Below are positions 9,146 through 17,492 of a stretch of DNA of 64,000 nt, piece by piece. The notes under the pieces were generated by a model. That model had not been told where the DNA came from. It made no database searches and was given only the letters and a program-made list of their open reading frames with translations. Each line of letters opens with the position of its first letter. The stretch's first letter is position 1. Position numbers and translations under genes: made by a program. The DNA is taken from assembly GCA_019414205.1 (NCBI GenBank), contig DXML01000022.1, positions 62,001 through 126,000 of the forward strand, given 5' to 3'. This DNA is from Collinsella sp. Its GTDB lineage: Bacteria; Actinomycetota; Coriobacteriia; Coriobacteriales; Coriobacteriaceae.

Positions 9146-10255
9146 ATGGCAATAAAGATCGGGCAGCGTGGCAAGCCTGCAAGCGAGCAGCTGGCTGCTT
9201 CCGTAATTCTGACGGGCGCCTCGGCGCTACGCATGATGCGCGCCGAGCGCCGACAAATGGGTTACATCAGCTGGAGGGACCTCAGTCCCGATGAAGAGTG
9301 CCGTGTGCTGCGCGCGTCGTCGCCCTCGATCGAGGACATCTATCTTCCCGACTTGGTGCGGATTGGGGCCGCAAGCGGCGAGGTGCAAGAAGATCTTTGC
9401 TTGCTGGTGGGATCTGCGGCGCAGCGCCGCCGCATGCCTGGCGTGGGCTGGTCCGTATGCTCTGGGTTGCCCGCCGGCTCGATTCTAGAGGTGGAACCAG
9501 GGGTGTACAGTCTATCTCCCGAGGCCCTTTGTGTTGCCGTCGCCCGCGAGGTCGGCTGTATCCAGGCATTTGCCCTGGCCCAGGAGCTGTGCTCTAAGAT
9601 TTCGCTGAGTGACCGCGGGCAGTATCTACCTCCCTACACATCGCCTGTCGTGAACAAATTGGCAAAGGACAAAGACCAGCCGCCAGATGTCGGTTACTTT
9701 GAGGTCGAGTCCGTGCTGACACCCGATTGCCTGGTAGATTACCTCGCGGCATGCAAGGGGAATGTGGCCAAACAGCTGCTGCGCCTGTGTCCCTACCTGT
9801 CAGAAAATCTGCGCTCGCCCATGGAGTGCATCATGCTCGCTCTGTTTTCGCTTCCGTTTTCCTATGGCGGATTTGCCTGCGGTCCCTTTAAGACCGACTA
9901 CAAGATCGAGTTCGATGACCGCGCGCAGGCAATCTCGGGGATGCCGCATGCAGTTTGCGATGCGTATCAGGAAGCAGCCCAGTTTGACCTGGAATACAAC
10001 GGTGAGCTGGGCCATTCCTCCCGGAGGGGACGTATCCATGATGAAAAACGCAACACGGGCTTGATTACTATGGGAATCGAGGTCGCGACGGTCAATAACG
10101 AGATGCTCTGCGACATGGAGGCAATGGAGGCGCTCGCATGGCGCATGCACCAGCGTATGCGAAAGCGGTACCGGAATCGTGTCGATGCCCGCAGGAAAAA
10201 GCAAGAGGCGCTGCTTAACACGCTGCGGGCGTGTTTTGGGCTTAAACCCGCCTAA
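9146..10255 (+). CDS. Uncharacterised protein with possible PD-(D/E)XK nuclease-like C-terminus
   Basis: 369 residues, no confident family. The N-terminal 230 residues resemble AbiEi-type or DUF559-associated regulators only in outline. The C-terminal region has the order FDLEYNGELGH, then DEKRNTGLITMGIEV, which fits the D..E-x-x-G..H ... R...L...G spacing of Vsr/DUF559-like PD-(D/E)XK folds. The start ATG at 9146 is preferred to an upstream TTG that overlaps the comF end. It probably shares the comF transcript. A repeat element follows 34 bases downstream. Fold assignment is inference. Confidence 0.55.
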   Translation: MAIKIGQRGKPASEQLAASVILTGASALRMMRAERRQMGYISWRDLSPDEECRVLRASSPSIEDIYLPDLVRIGAASGEVQEDLCLLVGSAAQRRRMPGVGWSVCSGLPAGSILEVEPGVYSLSPEALCVAVAREVGCIQAFALAQELCSKISLSDRGQYLPPYTSPVVNKLAKDKDQPPDVGYFEVESVLTPDCLVDYLAACKGNVAKQLLRLCPYLSENLRSPMECIMLALFSLPFSYGGFACGPFKTDYKIEFDDRAQAISGMPHAVCDAYQEAAQFDLEYNGELGHSSRRGRIHDEKRNTGLITMGIEVATVNNEMLCDMEAMEALAWRMHQRMRKRYRNRVDARRKKQEALLNTLRACFGLKPA

Positions 10256-10289
10256 CAATGCTCTGAAACAGGGGGTTGGATATATGCTC

Positions 10290-10506
10290 TGGCCAAAATA
10301 TAGCAAATATGAGTACTGCTACAAATTCAGTAACAGCAAAATCAGGGATTTTGGGACTGGAAGATGGGGTAAATTAGAAAGCTATTAAACAAATGTGGAA
10401 TATCCTGGCATCAATCTGACGTTATAGAGCGTGAAAACAGCTTGCAGAGCCAAAAACTCCTGCTACTAAATTGGTAACAGTACTCATATTTGCTATTTTT
10501 TGGCCA
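10290..10506. repeat. 217-bp MITE-like element with 38-bp terminal inverted repeats
   Basis: The left end (10290-10327) begins TGGCCAAAATATAGCAAATA and the right end (10469-10506) finishes with its inverse, differing at three of 38 positions. The core contains gagtactg close to each end. No reading frame inside looks coding, and base composition is much more AT-rich than the neighbouring genes. It fits a non-autonomous mobile repeat. A related but distinct inverted-repeat element is at 47543-47694. Confidence 0.8.
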
Positions 10507-10627
10507 CGGCGCCCTAAGACGGGTGTGTTGGGGCTTTCCATAGGGGAGCGACGGGCTCAATCAGAGCACGTGCGGCCCGTCCTGACCTGCGAAATCTGTA
10601 CTCGCGATGCGAATAACGCCCCTAACC

Positions 10628-10656
10628 TTAAACTTTAGCTTGAACTTAGCTATAAT
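10628..10656 (+). promoter_or_regulatory. Candidate promoter for the binding-protein gene
   Basis: A perfect TATAAT at 10651-10656 follows a weak TTAAAC at 10628-10633 with 17 bases between. It would give a 5' leader of about 325 bases before the lipoprotein start. Confidence 0.5.
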
Positions 10657-10987
10657 GCGCTTCGTTCCTACCAGGCTGTGGTTGCGGACGGACGAAATGC
10701 CCGTCCTAGTCCAAGACAGACGCGGTCAAAGGGATCCACGTAAGCGACCGCGTGCGCGCGGCGCGATCATGGCGCGTCCTAGATGTAAGCCGCACCGTCC
10801 GTTCTACTTTCTTTGGGGCAATACCGCCTCGCGGGCGAGCGGGTCAGTCGTGAAGGTGGCTGCGGCCTCCCGAGCAAACACCCCGGTGCGCAAGTGTGGG
10901 GTCAAATACCAGGTCAGCTGGTGGGAACAACCTGATATTCCGCGCAACGCACGGATCGTATACGACACAGAAGGCAGGGTAGTGGAC
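10657..10987 (+). other. Long, potentially structured leader
   Basis: About 330 bases without a convincing gene between a TATAAT box and the lipoprotein start. Several local stems are visible, for example GGACGG/CCGTCC and CGCGGTC/GACCGCG. It does not match the conserved cores of SRP RNA, RNase P RNA or tmRNA that I can recall. An open frame continues through it into the lipoprotein gene, but its sequence looks non-coding. Confidence 0.35.
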
Positions 10988-12013
10988 ATGGTGAGGGGCA
11001 GCTTGATGCACGCGGCTCGGTTAGGTGCTGGGACCGCAGCGGTCATCGCCGTTTTGGGCCTGAGCGGATGCGCGTTCAACCCGCTGTCTACGTTCACGAC
11101 TCCCACGATCGACCAGATCGAGTACGAGACCGTCACGCCGGCGGTGTCGGACGACGCCCTGGTCACTCCCGGAACCCTGACGGTCGCCCTCGATACTTCC
11201 GATGCGCCGCAGGCCATGCAGGACGCCGACGGCGAGCTCACGGGTTATGCGGTTGACGCCGCCCGCGCCCTCGCAAGCCGCATGGGCCTTAAGGTCGCCT
11301 TTGTCGATGCGTCCTCGGCAGGTTCCGCGCTCGGCGACAAAAAGGCCGATATCTTTATCGGCGAGATTAACTCCACGGACGGGGACATTAGCTCGCTCGG
11401 CACCTGCCTGTACGATGCCACTTCCGTGTTCGGTAAAACTAGCGATGGTGGGTCGCTAAGCGTTTCCACCGATACCCTTAACACGTCCACCCTGGGCGTT
11501 CAGGCGTCCTCGGCCTCGCAGGAGGCGCTTGCTAAGCAGAGCATCACCGCCAACCAAAAGACCTACTCCAACATCAACGAGTGCTTTGAGGCGCTCGAGT
11601 CCGGCGAGGTCGACTATGTGATCTGCGACTCCACGGCCGGCGGCTACCTTGCACGCCTGATGAGCGAGGTCTCCTATGTCGGTGCGCTCGAGGCGCCCTC
11701 GACGCTTGGTGTTGTGGGCCTCTCGTCCAATGACGAACTGTGCCGTGCCGTGAGCGATGCCCTCGACGGTATTACGGCCGACGGCACGCTCGAGGCGGTC
11801 CACTGCGTCTGGTATGGCACGATGCCCTACGACCTCACCACTAAGACGGTTTCGGGCGCTAACGTGCAGCCGGGTGACTCTGAGTCCAGTGAGACCATGT
11901 CCTCCGGCAGCGAGTCCTCCGATTCCAACAATGAGACCGCATCCTCCGAGGACAAATCGTCCAGCCAGGAAGGCGCCATCACCGACGACGACATTAACAA
12001 ACTCAATAGCTAG
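10988..12013 (+). CDS. Lipoprotein, family 3 solute-binding protein (amino-acid type)
   Basis: 341 residues. The N-terminus has a signal peptide ending in the lipobox LSGC (near residue 24), so it should be lipid-anchored outside the membrane. Residues 60-285 follow the extracellular family 3 solute-binding fold: PGTLTVALDTSDAPQ, then GYAVDAARALASRMGLKVAFVD, and YVICDSTAGGYLARL. A Ser/Glu-rich unstructured tail closes the protein. No permease or ATPase gene lies beside it, so it is an orphan receptor or works with a remote transporter. ATG 11006 is an alternative start. Confidence 0.75.
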   Translation: MVRGSLMHAARLGAGTAAVIAVLGLSGCAFNPLSTFTTPTIDQIEYETVTPAVSDDALVTPGTLTVALDTSDAPQAMQDADGELTGYAVDAARALASRMGLKVAFVDASSAGSALGDKKADIFIGEINSTDGDISSLGTCLYDATSVFGKTSDGGSLSVSTDTLNTSTLGVQASSASQEALAKQSITANQKTYSNINECFEALESGEVDYVICDSTAGGYLARLMSEVSYVGALEAPSTLGVVGLSSNDELCRAVSDALDGITADGTLEAVHCVWYGTMPYDLTTKTVSGANVQPGDSESSETMSSGSESSDSNNETASSEDKSSSQEGAITDDDINKLNS

Positions 12014-12079
12014 TTATTGCTAGGGGTGGTGTCTCCTATACGTTGGAAAGGACACCTCTTCACGGTTTCAACACGCACT

Positions 12080-12113
12080 GCCGGGCTTCCCCGATGGGGG
12101 AGCCCGGCTTTTT
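12080..12113 (+). terminator. Intrinsic terminator after the binding-protein gene
   Basis: GCCGGGCT...AGCCCGGC stem with a 13-base interior followed by five T. The 200 bases from here to hpf show no gene. Confidence 0.85.
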
Positions 12114-12330
12114 CATCCCAATAAAACCAGCAGGTCAAAGCCAATTTTCGGGACCAAATACAAAGCCGCCGACGCCCTCCCATAGCGCACTTTGCCACGG
12201 AAAAGTGCGAGACTTCGGTATGCGGTATCAAGCAATCGTTATTCGGGTCTTTAGGAATCCGCGTGATTAAATGCACGGCAATGGGTACATAGCCAGTACA
12301 GTAAGTCCCCGAGGCAGATTGGAGCCACGT

Positions 12331-12915
12331 ATGGATATCAAGGTTTCTGGACGCAAGACGACGGTAACCGATGCTCTGCGTGCGCATGTGGATGAGAAGA
12401 TCGGCGAGGCGCTCAAGGTTTTCGATATCGAGCCCATGACAGTCGACGTCGTGCTTCGCTATGAGAAGAACCCCTCGAACCCCAACCCGGCAATCGTCGA
12501 GGTCACGGTTCGTGCCCGCGGCTCTGTGATTCGCGTTGCCGAGCACGGCGCAGATATGTATGCCGCCATCGATCTCTCCGCCGATAAGGTCACCCGCCAG
12601 CTGCGCAAGTTCAAGACCAAGGTCGTGGATAACCGCCAGGGTGGTGCCAGCGCCGCGGATGTTGCGCCGGTCGAGCGCGTCGAGGATCTGGCCGACCTGC
12701 TGCTGCCCGAGGAGGAGGACGACCTGCTCGTCCGCGAGAAGGTCATCGATGTCACCCCGATGACTGAGGAGCAGGCGCTGGTGCAGACCGATCTGCTGGG
12801 CCACGACTTCTACGTGTTCGAGAACGCGACGACTGGTCTCATCAATGTGGTGTATCACCGTAAGAATGGTGGATATGGCATCATCAAGCCCCGCATCGAA
12901 ACACTTGACGAGTAA
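12331..12915 (+). CDS. hpf: Long-form ribosome hibernation promoting factor
   Basis: 194 residues; binds the 30S decoding region and promotes 100S ribosome dimers in stationary phase. The N-terminal RaiA/HPF domain runs from MDIKVSGRKTTVTDALR to about residue 100, with the linker rich in Ala/Glu, and the C-terminal dimerisation domain contains FYVFENATTGLINVVYHR, as in long HPF. The start at 12331 is chosen because the family begins at this Met and TTGGAG precedes it. It is monocistronic, with terminators on both sides. Confidence 0.94.
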   Translation: MDIKVSGRKTTVTDALRAHVDEKIGEALKVFDIEPMTVDVVLRYEKNPSNPNPAIVEVTVRARGSVIRVAEHGADMYAAIDLSADKVTRQLRKFKTKVVDNRQGGASAADVAPVERVEDLADLLLPEEEDDLLVREKVIDVTPMTEEQALVQTDLLGHDFYVFENATTGLINVVYHRKNGGYGIIKPRIETLDE

Positions 12916-12944
12916 AATACGTTAACTTGCATGAGTTAACGGTT

Positions 12945-12976
12945 GGCGGCCATCCCATGCGGGTGGCCGCCTTTTT
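12945..12976 (+). terminator. Intrinsic terminator of hpf
   Basis: GGCGGCCATCCC pairs with GGGTGGCCGCC around a four-base loop, followed by five T. Just upstream, GTTAACT...AGTTAAC (12921-12940) is a further small inverted repeat. Confidence 0.88.
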
Positions 12977-12994
12977 ACGTAAGGAGTCGCTTTG

Positions 12995-13948
12995 ATGGAC
13001 AAGGCCGCATCCGCCGGTCATTCGAACCGTTGCCGCATCGTCGTCGATACCTGCTGCGACTTTAGCCCCGAGGTCGCCGCGAACCTCGATGTCGATATCC
13101 TGGGTTTCCCCTTCATTATCGATGGCGAGGAGCGCACGGATGACATCTGGTCGAGCATCACACCCAAGGAGTTCTACGACCGCATGCGCGCCGGTGCCCG
13201 CGTGTCCACCTCGGCTGTGTCGCTCGGTCGCTATATCGAGTTCTTTACCGAGTGCGCCAAAGAGGGCACGCCCACGGTCTACCTGTGCTTTACCTCGGCG
13301 CTGTCGTCGAGCTACAACTCCGCGTGCCAGGCGGCGGACGCCGTGCGCGCCGAGTATCCCGATTTTGAGCTGTACGTGGTCGACAACGCTCTGCCCTGCG
13401 CGACCGGCGCGCTCTTGGCGCTCGAGGCCGTGCGCCAGCGTTCGGCGGGACTGACCGCCAAGCAGCTGGTCGATTGGGCAAACGAGGCAAAGACCTACGT
13501 CCACGGCTACTTTACGCTCGAGAGCTTCGACGCACTGGCTGCCGGCGGCCGCATTCCGCCCGCGGCGGCTCAGCTCACGGCAAAGCTCGATGTCAAGCCC
13601 GAGCTCTCCTACGACCTTGCCGGCTCGCTGTCGCTGATCGGCGTCAACCGCGGCCGCAAGAAGGCGCTCAAGTCCATTCTCAAGTCGTTCCGCGAGAACT
13701 ACGTGCCCGACCGCACCATGCCCATCGCCATCATGACGGCCGATGCCGAGAAGGACGGCGACTGGCTCGAGGCCGCCATCCGCAAGGAGGAGGGCTGCGC
13801 TGACGTTACGATCATTCGCGGCTCCGTGGGTCCCACCATTGGCTCGCACGTGGGCCCCGGCATGGTGGCCTGCGCGTTTTGGGGTAAGAACCGCGCCGAC
13901 AAGGCGTCGCTTTCCGACCGTATCGCCCGCCGCGTGCGCGGTCAGTAG
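12995..13948 (+). CDS. DegV-family fatty-acid-binding protein
   Basis: 317 residues. The DegV fold starts IVVDTCCDFSPEVA, with the conserved ARVSTSAVS segment (the TSQ/TSAVS lipid-binding loop, near residue 67) and YTLESFDAL-like FTLESFDALAAGGR region around residue 175. Family members such as FakB bind a fatty acid for phosphorylation by FakA. No fakA is adjacent. ATG 12995 sits eight bases after AAGGAG, better than the overlapping TTG at 12992. Confidence 0.88.
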   Translation: MDKAASAGHSNRCRIVVDTCCDFSPEVAANLDVDILGFPFIIDGEERTDDIWSSITPKEFYDRMRAGARVSTSAVSLGRYIEFFTECAKEGTPTVYLCFTSALSSSYNSACQAADAVRAEYPDFELYVVDNALPCATGALLALEAVRQRSAGLTAKQLVDWANEAKTYVHGYFTLESFDALAAGGRIPPAAAQLTAKLDVKPELSYDLAGSLSLIGVNRGRKKALKSILKSFRENYVPDRTMPIAIMTADAEKDGDWLEAAIRKEEGCADVTIIRGSVGPTIGSHVGPGMVACAFWGKNRADKASLSDRIARRVRGQ

Positions 13949-14046
13949 ACAGGCGCTGCGGCCGCAATCGATCCCAACTCACTGCCCAAACGCTGGCACC
14001 GAGTATTCAACCTGGTAACAACACCCAACCCAAAAGGAAAGGTTTC

Positions 14047-15126
14047 ATGGCAAACAAGCTCTCTGTCGCATTTATCGGCACCGGAATTATGGGTGCCCCC
14101 ATCGCCGGTCACATCCTGGATGCCGGCTATCCCGTCACGGTCAACAACCGCACCAAGTCCAAGGCTGCCGCGCTTATCGAGCGCGGTGCCGCTTGGGCCG
14201 ATACGCCGGCAGATGCCGTGGCGAACGCCGACGTCGTCTTTACCATGGTGGGCTATCCCTCCGAGGTTGAGGAGCTCTACCTGGCGGGCGACGGCCTGCT
14301 CGCGTGCACCAAGCCGGGCGCGGTCTTGATCGACCTCACCACGAGCTCGCCCGAGCTCGCCCGTGACATTGCCGAGGCCGCCCAGGTCTCCGGTCGCATG
14401 GCGTTTGACTGCCCCGTCACCGGCGGCGAGTCGGGCGCGATCTCCGGCACGCTCACGGCTATCGTGGGCGCTACCGAGAACGACATCGCCCCGGTCCGCG
14501 ACATTCTTGCCACCTTTGCGGCAACCATCTGCTGCTTCGATGGCGCCGGCAAGGGTCAGGCTGCCAAGCTCGCCAACCAGGTGTCGCTGGGCGCCTGCAT
14601 GGTCGGCATGGCCGACGCCATGGCATTTGCCGAGCTGAGCGGCCTTGACCTGGAGAAGACCCGCCAGATGATCCTGGGCGGTACCGGCAAGTCCGGCGCC
14701 ATGGAGAGCCTGGCTCCCAAGGCGCTCGACGGCGACTACAAGCCCGGCTTTATGGTCGAGCACTTCATCAAGGACCTGCGCTTGGCGCTCGCCTATGCCG
14801 ACGATCGCGAGCTTGCGCTGCCCGGCGCCGACGTGGCCTTTACGCTCTACGACATGCTCGATGCCATCGGTGGTGCCAAGCTGGGCACCCAGGCCATCAC
14901 GGTCCTCTATAAGGAGGAGGCCGACGCCATCGCCGCCGGTCTGGACTGGTCGCAGTATCGTCCTGAGGAGCATGGCGCTCACGAGGACGGCTGCGGTTGC
15001 GGCGAGCACGGCGACGACCATGAGTGCGGTTGCGGCCACCATCACGGCGAGGACCACGAGTGCTGCGGCGGCCACGGCCATGACGACGGCCACGAGTGCT
15101 GCTGCGGCCATCATCACGGGGAGTAG
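14047..15126 (+). CDS. NAD(P)-dependent beta-hydroxyacid dehydrogenase with His/Cys-rich tail
   Basis: 359 residues. Residues 1-300 are a standard 3-hydroxyisobutyrate dehydrogenase / tartronate semialdehyde reductase family enzyme: the dinucleotide-binding FIGTGIMGAPIAGHI, substrate-binding DCPVTGGESGA and the catalytic-lysine segment GKGQAAKLANQ near residue 170. The last 50 residues are unusual: an Asp/Glu/Gly-rich segment with about 13 His and 11 Cys in repeats such as HECGCGHHHGEDHECC, which looks like a metal-binding appendage. The substrate is not evident. A membrane protein gene starts five bases after the stop. Confidence 0.85.
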   Translation: MANKLSVAFIGTGIMGAPIAGHILDAGYPVTVNNRTKSKAAALIERGAAWADTPADAVANADVVFTMVGYPSEVEELYLAGDGLLACTKPGAVLIDLTTSSPELARDIAEAAQVSGRMAFDCPVTGGESGAISGTLTAIVGATENDIAPVRDILATFAATICCFDGAGKGQAAKLANQVSLGACMVGMADAMAFAELSGLDLEKTRQMILGGTGKSGAMESLAPKALDGDYKPGFMVEHFIKDLRLALAYADDRELALPGADVAFTLYDMLDAIGGAKLGTQAITVLYKEEADAIAAGLDWSQYRPEEHGAHEDGCGCGEHGDDHECGCGHHHGEDHECCGGHGHDDGHECCCGHHHGE

Positions 15127-15131
15127 CGCCC

Positions 15132-15560
15132 ATGAACTGGACGTTCGTGGTGCTCGCGTTGGTGCTCTTTATCTTTGCGATCTACATTGGCTTTTTGTGC
15201 GGCCAGTGGGCGTGCGAAAAGCGCGTCATCACCAAGCGCGACTACTGGATCGCCAACTTTGCAGGTGCGGCGGCAGTCGTCCTGCTAACCTGGGTGTTCT
15301 CGCTGTTCCCGCTGGTGCAGTTTGCGCCGATCGGCTGGCTCGGCGGCTTTATCGCCGGTCTTAAGATGAGCTTTGGCGAGTCCGTCGGTCCGTGGCGCAA
15401 GCACGACGAGGTCTTTAACGTCAACAAGGCTCATCGCGCCGCCGCCGACGCGGGCGACGCCGAGGAACGCCGCCGTGCGCGTCGCAATGGCGCGGCCGAC
15501 CGACAGCTCATCTCGGTCACCGATGACAGCAAGGGTGCTGGCAAGCACGCTAAGAAATAG
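15132..15560 (+). CDS. Small membrane protein, unknown
   Basis: 142 residues with two predicted membrane helices (residues about 3-23 and 42-68) and a basic cytoplasmic C-terminal tail of some 60 residues rich in Arg/Ala/Lys. A CGQWAC motif lies after the first helix. The ATG at 15132 is preceded by GGGGAG at the end of the dehydrogenase gene, so the two are likely translated from one message. I do not recognise the family. The HEAT-repeat gene follows after 15 bases. Confidence 0.65.
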   Translation: MNWTFVVLALVLFIFAIYIGFLCGQWACEKRVITKRDYWIANFAGAAAVVLLTWVFSLFPLVQFAPIGWLGGFIAGLKMSFGESVGPWRKHDEVFNVNKAHRAAADAGDAEERRRARRNGAADRQLISVTDDSKGAGKHAKK

Positions 15561-15575
15561 TAAGAAGAGGTAACT

Positions 15576-16274
15576 ATGGCAGAAAACAAAGACGAACAGC
15601 TCACCGACGAGGAGCTGGCACAGCTTCAGCTGGCAGAGGAGAACGAGAACGCCGTCGACCGTCTGGTCAAGGAGCTCGGCTGCCCCACGCGCCGCATCCG
15701 CCAGTTTGCCGCCCGCGTGCTGCACCTGCTTGCCGAGCGCGATCCGCAGCGCGTCGTGCCCTGCGTGCCCGCGCTGATCGAGGCGCTCGACCGCCCCGAG
15801 GCGCAGACCCGCTGGGAGGCCCTCGATGCCCTGACGGCGCTCGCCACCACCTGCCCCGAGCAGCTGGGCGATGCCTTTGAGGGCGCCGAGACTGCACTGT
15901 TCGACGAGATCTCCTCCACGCTGCGCTATGCCGCCTTCCGCCTGCTGTGCGTGTGGGGTGCCACGAGTGTCGAGCGTTCGCGCGAGGCTTGGCCCATCCT
16001 GGACGAGGCCATCCAGTGCTACCACGGCGACCTTGAGTATCGCGACATGCTCGGTTGCCTGTACGAGTTTTGCCAGGGCGAGATCGACGCCGAGGTTGCC
16101 GAGAAGCTTGCGCTGCGCCTTAAGTTCGATGCCGAGAACGGTAAGGGCAGCTATCTCAAGGCCCGTTCGAGCGAGATTTGCGAAATGCTTGTTAAACGTT
16201 TTGGCCTGGATCTCTCCAAAAAGAAGAAGCGTGCTAGCGTAAAAAAATCTGACGACGCCGAAGACGAGGAGTAA
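15576..16274 (+). CDS. HEAT-repeat protein
   Basis: 232 residues of helical repeats. After an acidic start (ENKDEQLTDEELAQ), successive HEAT-like units are visible, for example IRQFAARVLHLLAERDPQRV, then TRWEALDALTALATTCPEQL and YAAFRLLCVWGATS, ending in a Lys-rich tail. Such proteins are scaffolds; no catalytic motif is seen. It lies six bases before the isocitrate dehydrogenase gene and 15 after the membrane protein gene, so the group 14047-17366 may be one operon. Confidence 0.7.
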   Translation: MAENKDEQLTDEELAQLQLAEENENAVDRLVKELGCPTRRIRQFAARVLHLLAERDPQRVVPCVPALIEALDRPEAQTRWEALDALTALATTCPEQLGDAFEGAETALFDEISSTLRYAAFRLLCVWGATSVERSREAWPILDEAIQCYHGDLEYRDMLGCLYEFCQGEIDAEVAEKLALRLKFDAENGKGSYLKARSSEICEMLVKRFGLDLSKKKKRASVKKSDDAEDEE

Positions 16275-16280
16275 CAGATT

Positions 16281-17366
16281 ATGGCGCACGATGTAGTCCT
16301 GATTCCCGGTGACGGTATCGGTCCCGAGATTACGCAGGCCATGCGCCGCGTGGTCGAGGCCACCGGTGTCCAGATCAACTGGAACGTCCAGGAGGCCGGT
16401 GCCGGCGTCATGGACGAGTTTGGCACGCCGCTGCCCCAGCACGTGCTCGATGCGGTCGCCGAGACCAAGGTTGCCATCAAGGGCCCCATCACCACGCCGG
16501 TCGGCACGGGTTTCCGCAGCGTTAACGTGGCCCTGCGCAAGCACTTCGACCTGTACGCCTGCGTGCGCCCCTGCCTGTCGCAGCCGGGCGACGGCTCGCG
16601 CTTCCGCGACGTCGACCTGGTCATCGTGCGTGAGAACACCGAGGACCTCTACGCCGGGATCGAGTTCGATGAGGGCGCTGCCGAGGTCGAGGAGCTCTCA
16701 CAGCTTGTCGAGCGCTCGGGTCAGAAGACCTTCGCCGCCGATTCCGCCATCTCAATTAAGCCCATCTCCATCGCCAAGAGCCGCCGCATTGTGGAGTACG
16801 CCTTTGAGTACGCCCGCCGCTGCGGCCGTAAAAAGGTGACGGCCGTGCACAAGGCCAACATTATGAAGGCGACCGATGGCCTGTTCCTGCGCGTTGCGCG
16901 CGAGGTGGCCGCCAACTATCCCGATATTGAGTTCAACGACAAGATCGTCGACGCCACCTGCATGGGCCTGGTCCAGAACCCCAACGACTTCGATGTCCTG
17001 GTGCTGCCCAACCTGTACGGCGATATCGTCAGCGACCTGTGCGCCGGCCTGGTAGGTGGCCTGGGTATGGCCCCCGGCTCCAACATCGGTGCCGACTGCG
17101 CCATCTTCGAGGCAACGCATGGCTCCGCGCCCGATATCGCTGGCCAGGATATCGCCAACCCCACGGCCGAGATTCTGTCTGCGGCTATGATGCTCGATCA
17201 TCTGGGCGAGAACGATGCGGCCAATCGTATCCGCGCCGCCGTGTCCGCCACGCTCGACGAGGGTAAGCAGGTTACCGGCGACGTGCGTCGTGCCCAGACC
17301 GGCTCCGTCGAGGGCGCCGTGGGCACGCAGGCCTTTGCCGATGCCGTTATCGCGCACCTGGCCTAA
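16281..17366 (+). CDS. icd: Isocitrate dehydrogenase (NAD-type), isocitrate/isopropylmalate dehydrogenase family
   Basis: 361 residues; oxidative decarboxylation of isocitrate to 2-oxoglutarate. Seen: LIPGDGIGPEI at the N-terminus, phosphate/substrate loop TTPVGTGFRSVNVALRK, VIVRENTEDLYAG (typical of the short NAD-dependent class), metal ligands in DIVSDLCAGLVGG and the cofactor loop FEATHGSAPDIAGQ. Length fits the NAD/IPMDH-like group, not the 415-residue NADP enzyme. Homoisocitrate or isopropylmalate specificity cannot be excluded from sequence alone, but no leucine-pathway genes are nearby. Confidence 0.82.
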   Translation: MAHDVVLIPGDGIGPEITQAMRRVVEATGVQINWNVQEAGAGVMDEFGTPLPQHVLDAVAETKVAIKGPITTPVGTGFRSVNVALRKHFDLYACVRPCLSQPGDGSRFRDVDLVIVRENTEDLYAGIEFDEGAAEVEELSQLVERSGQKTFAADSAISIKPISIAKSRRIVEYAFEYARRCGRKKVTAVHKANIMKATDGLFLRVAREVAANYPDIEFNDKIVDATCMGLVQNPNDFDVLVLPNLYGDIVSDLCAGLVGGLGMAPGSNIGADCAIFEATHGSAPDIAGQDIANPTAEILSAAMMLDHLGENDAANRIRAAVSATLDEGKQVTGDVRRAQTGSVEGAVGTQAFADAVIAHLA

Positions 17367-17425
17367 GACACGCAGGCTGCAAACGCCTAAATAGTACTTA
17401 AGTGTTTGCGTATAACCTAAGAATC

Positions 17426-17454
17426 AATACGCCCGGCACTCTGTCGGGCGTATT
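17426..17454 (+). terminator. Terminator-like hairpin after icd
   Basis: AATACGCCCG...CGGGCGTATT, ten-base perfect stem with a nine-base loop, followed only by a weak T-containing stretch (ctattg). Confidence 0.7.
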
Positions 17455-17492
17455 CTATTGAAGACTATGTTTCCTAACAAGGAGTAACTGAT

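Noticed and set aside
10908..10917. ACCAGGTCAG, resembling the conserved core of SRP RNA
   Set aside because: The required continuation with GGAAGGAAGCAGCC is missing, so it is a chance match.
10607..10987. N-terminal extension of the binding lipoprotein back to 10607
   Set aside because: A signal peptide with lipobox begins near 10988-11006; the extension is basic, unlike any domain, and would bury the signal peptide.
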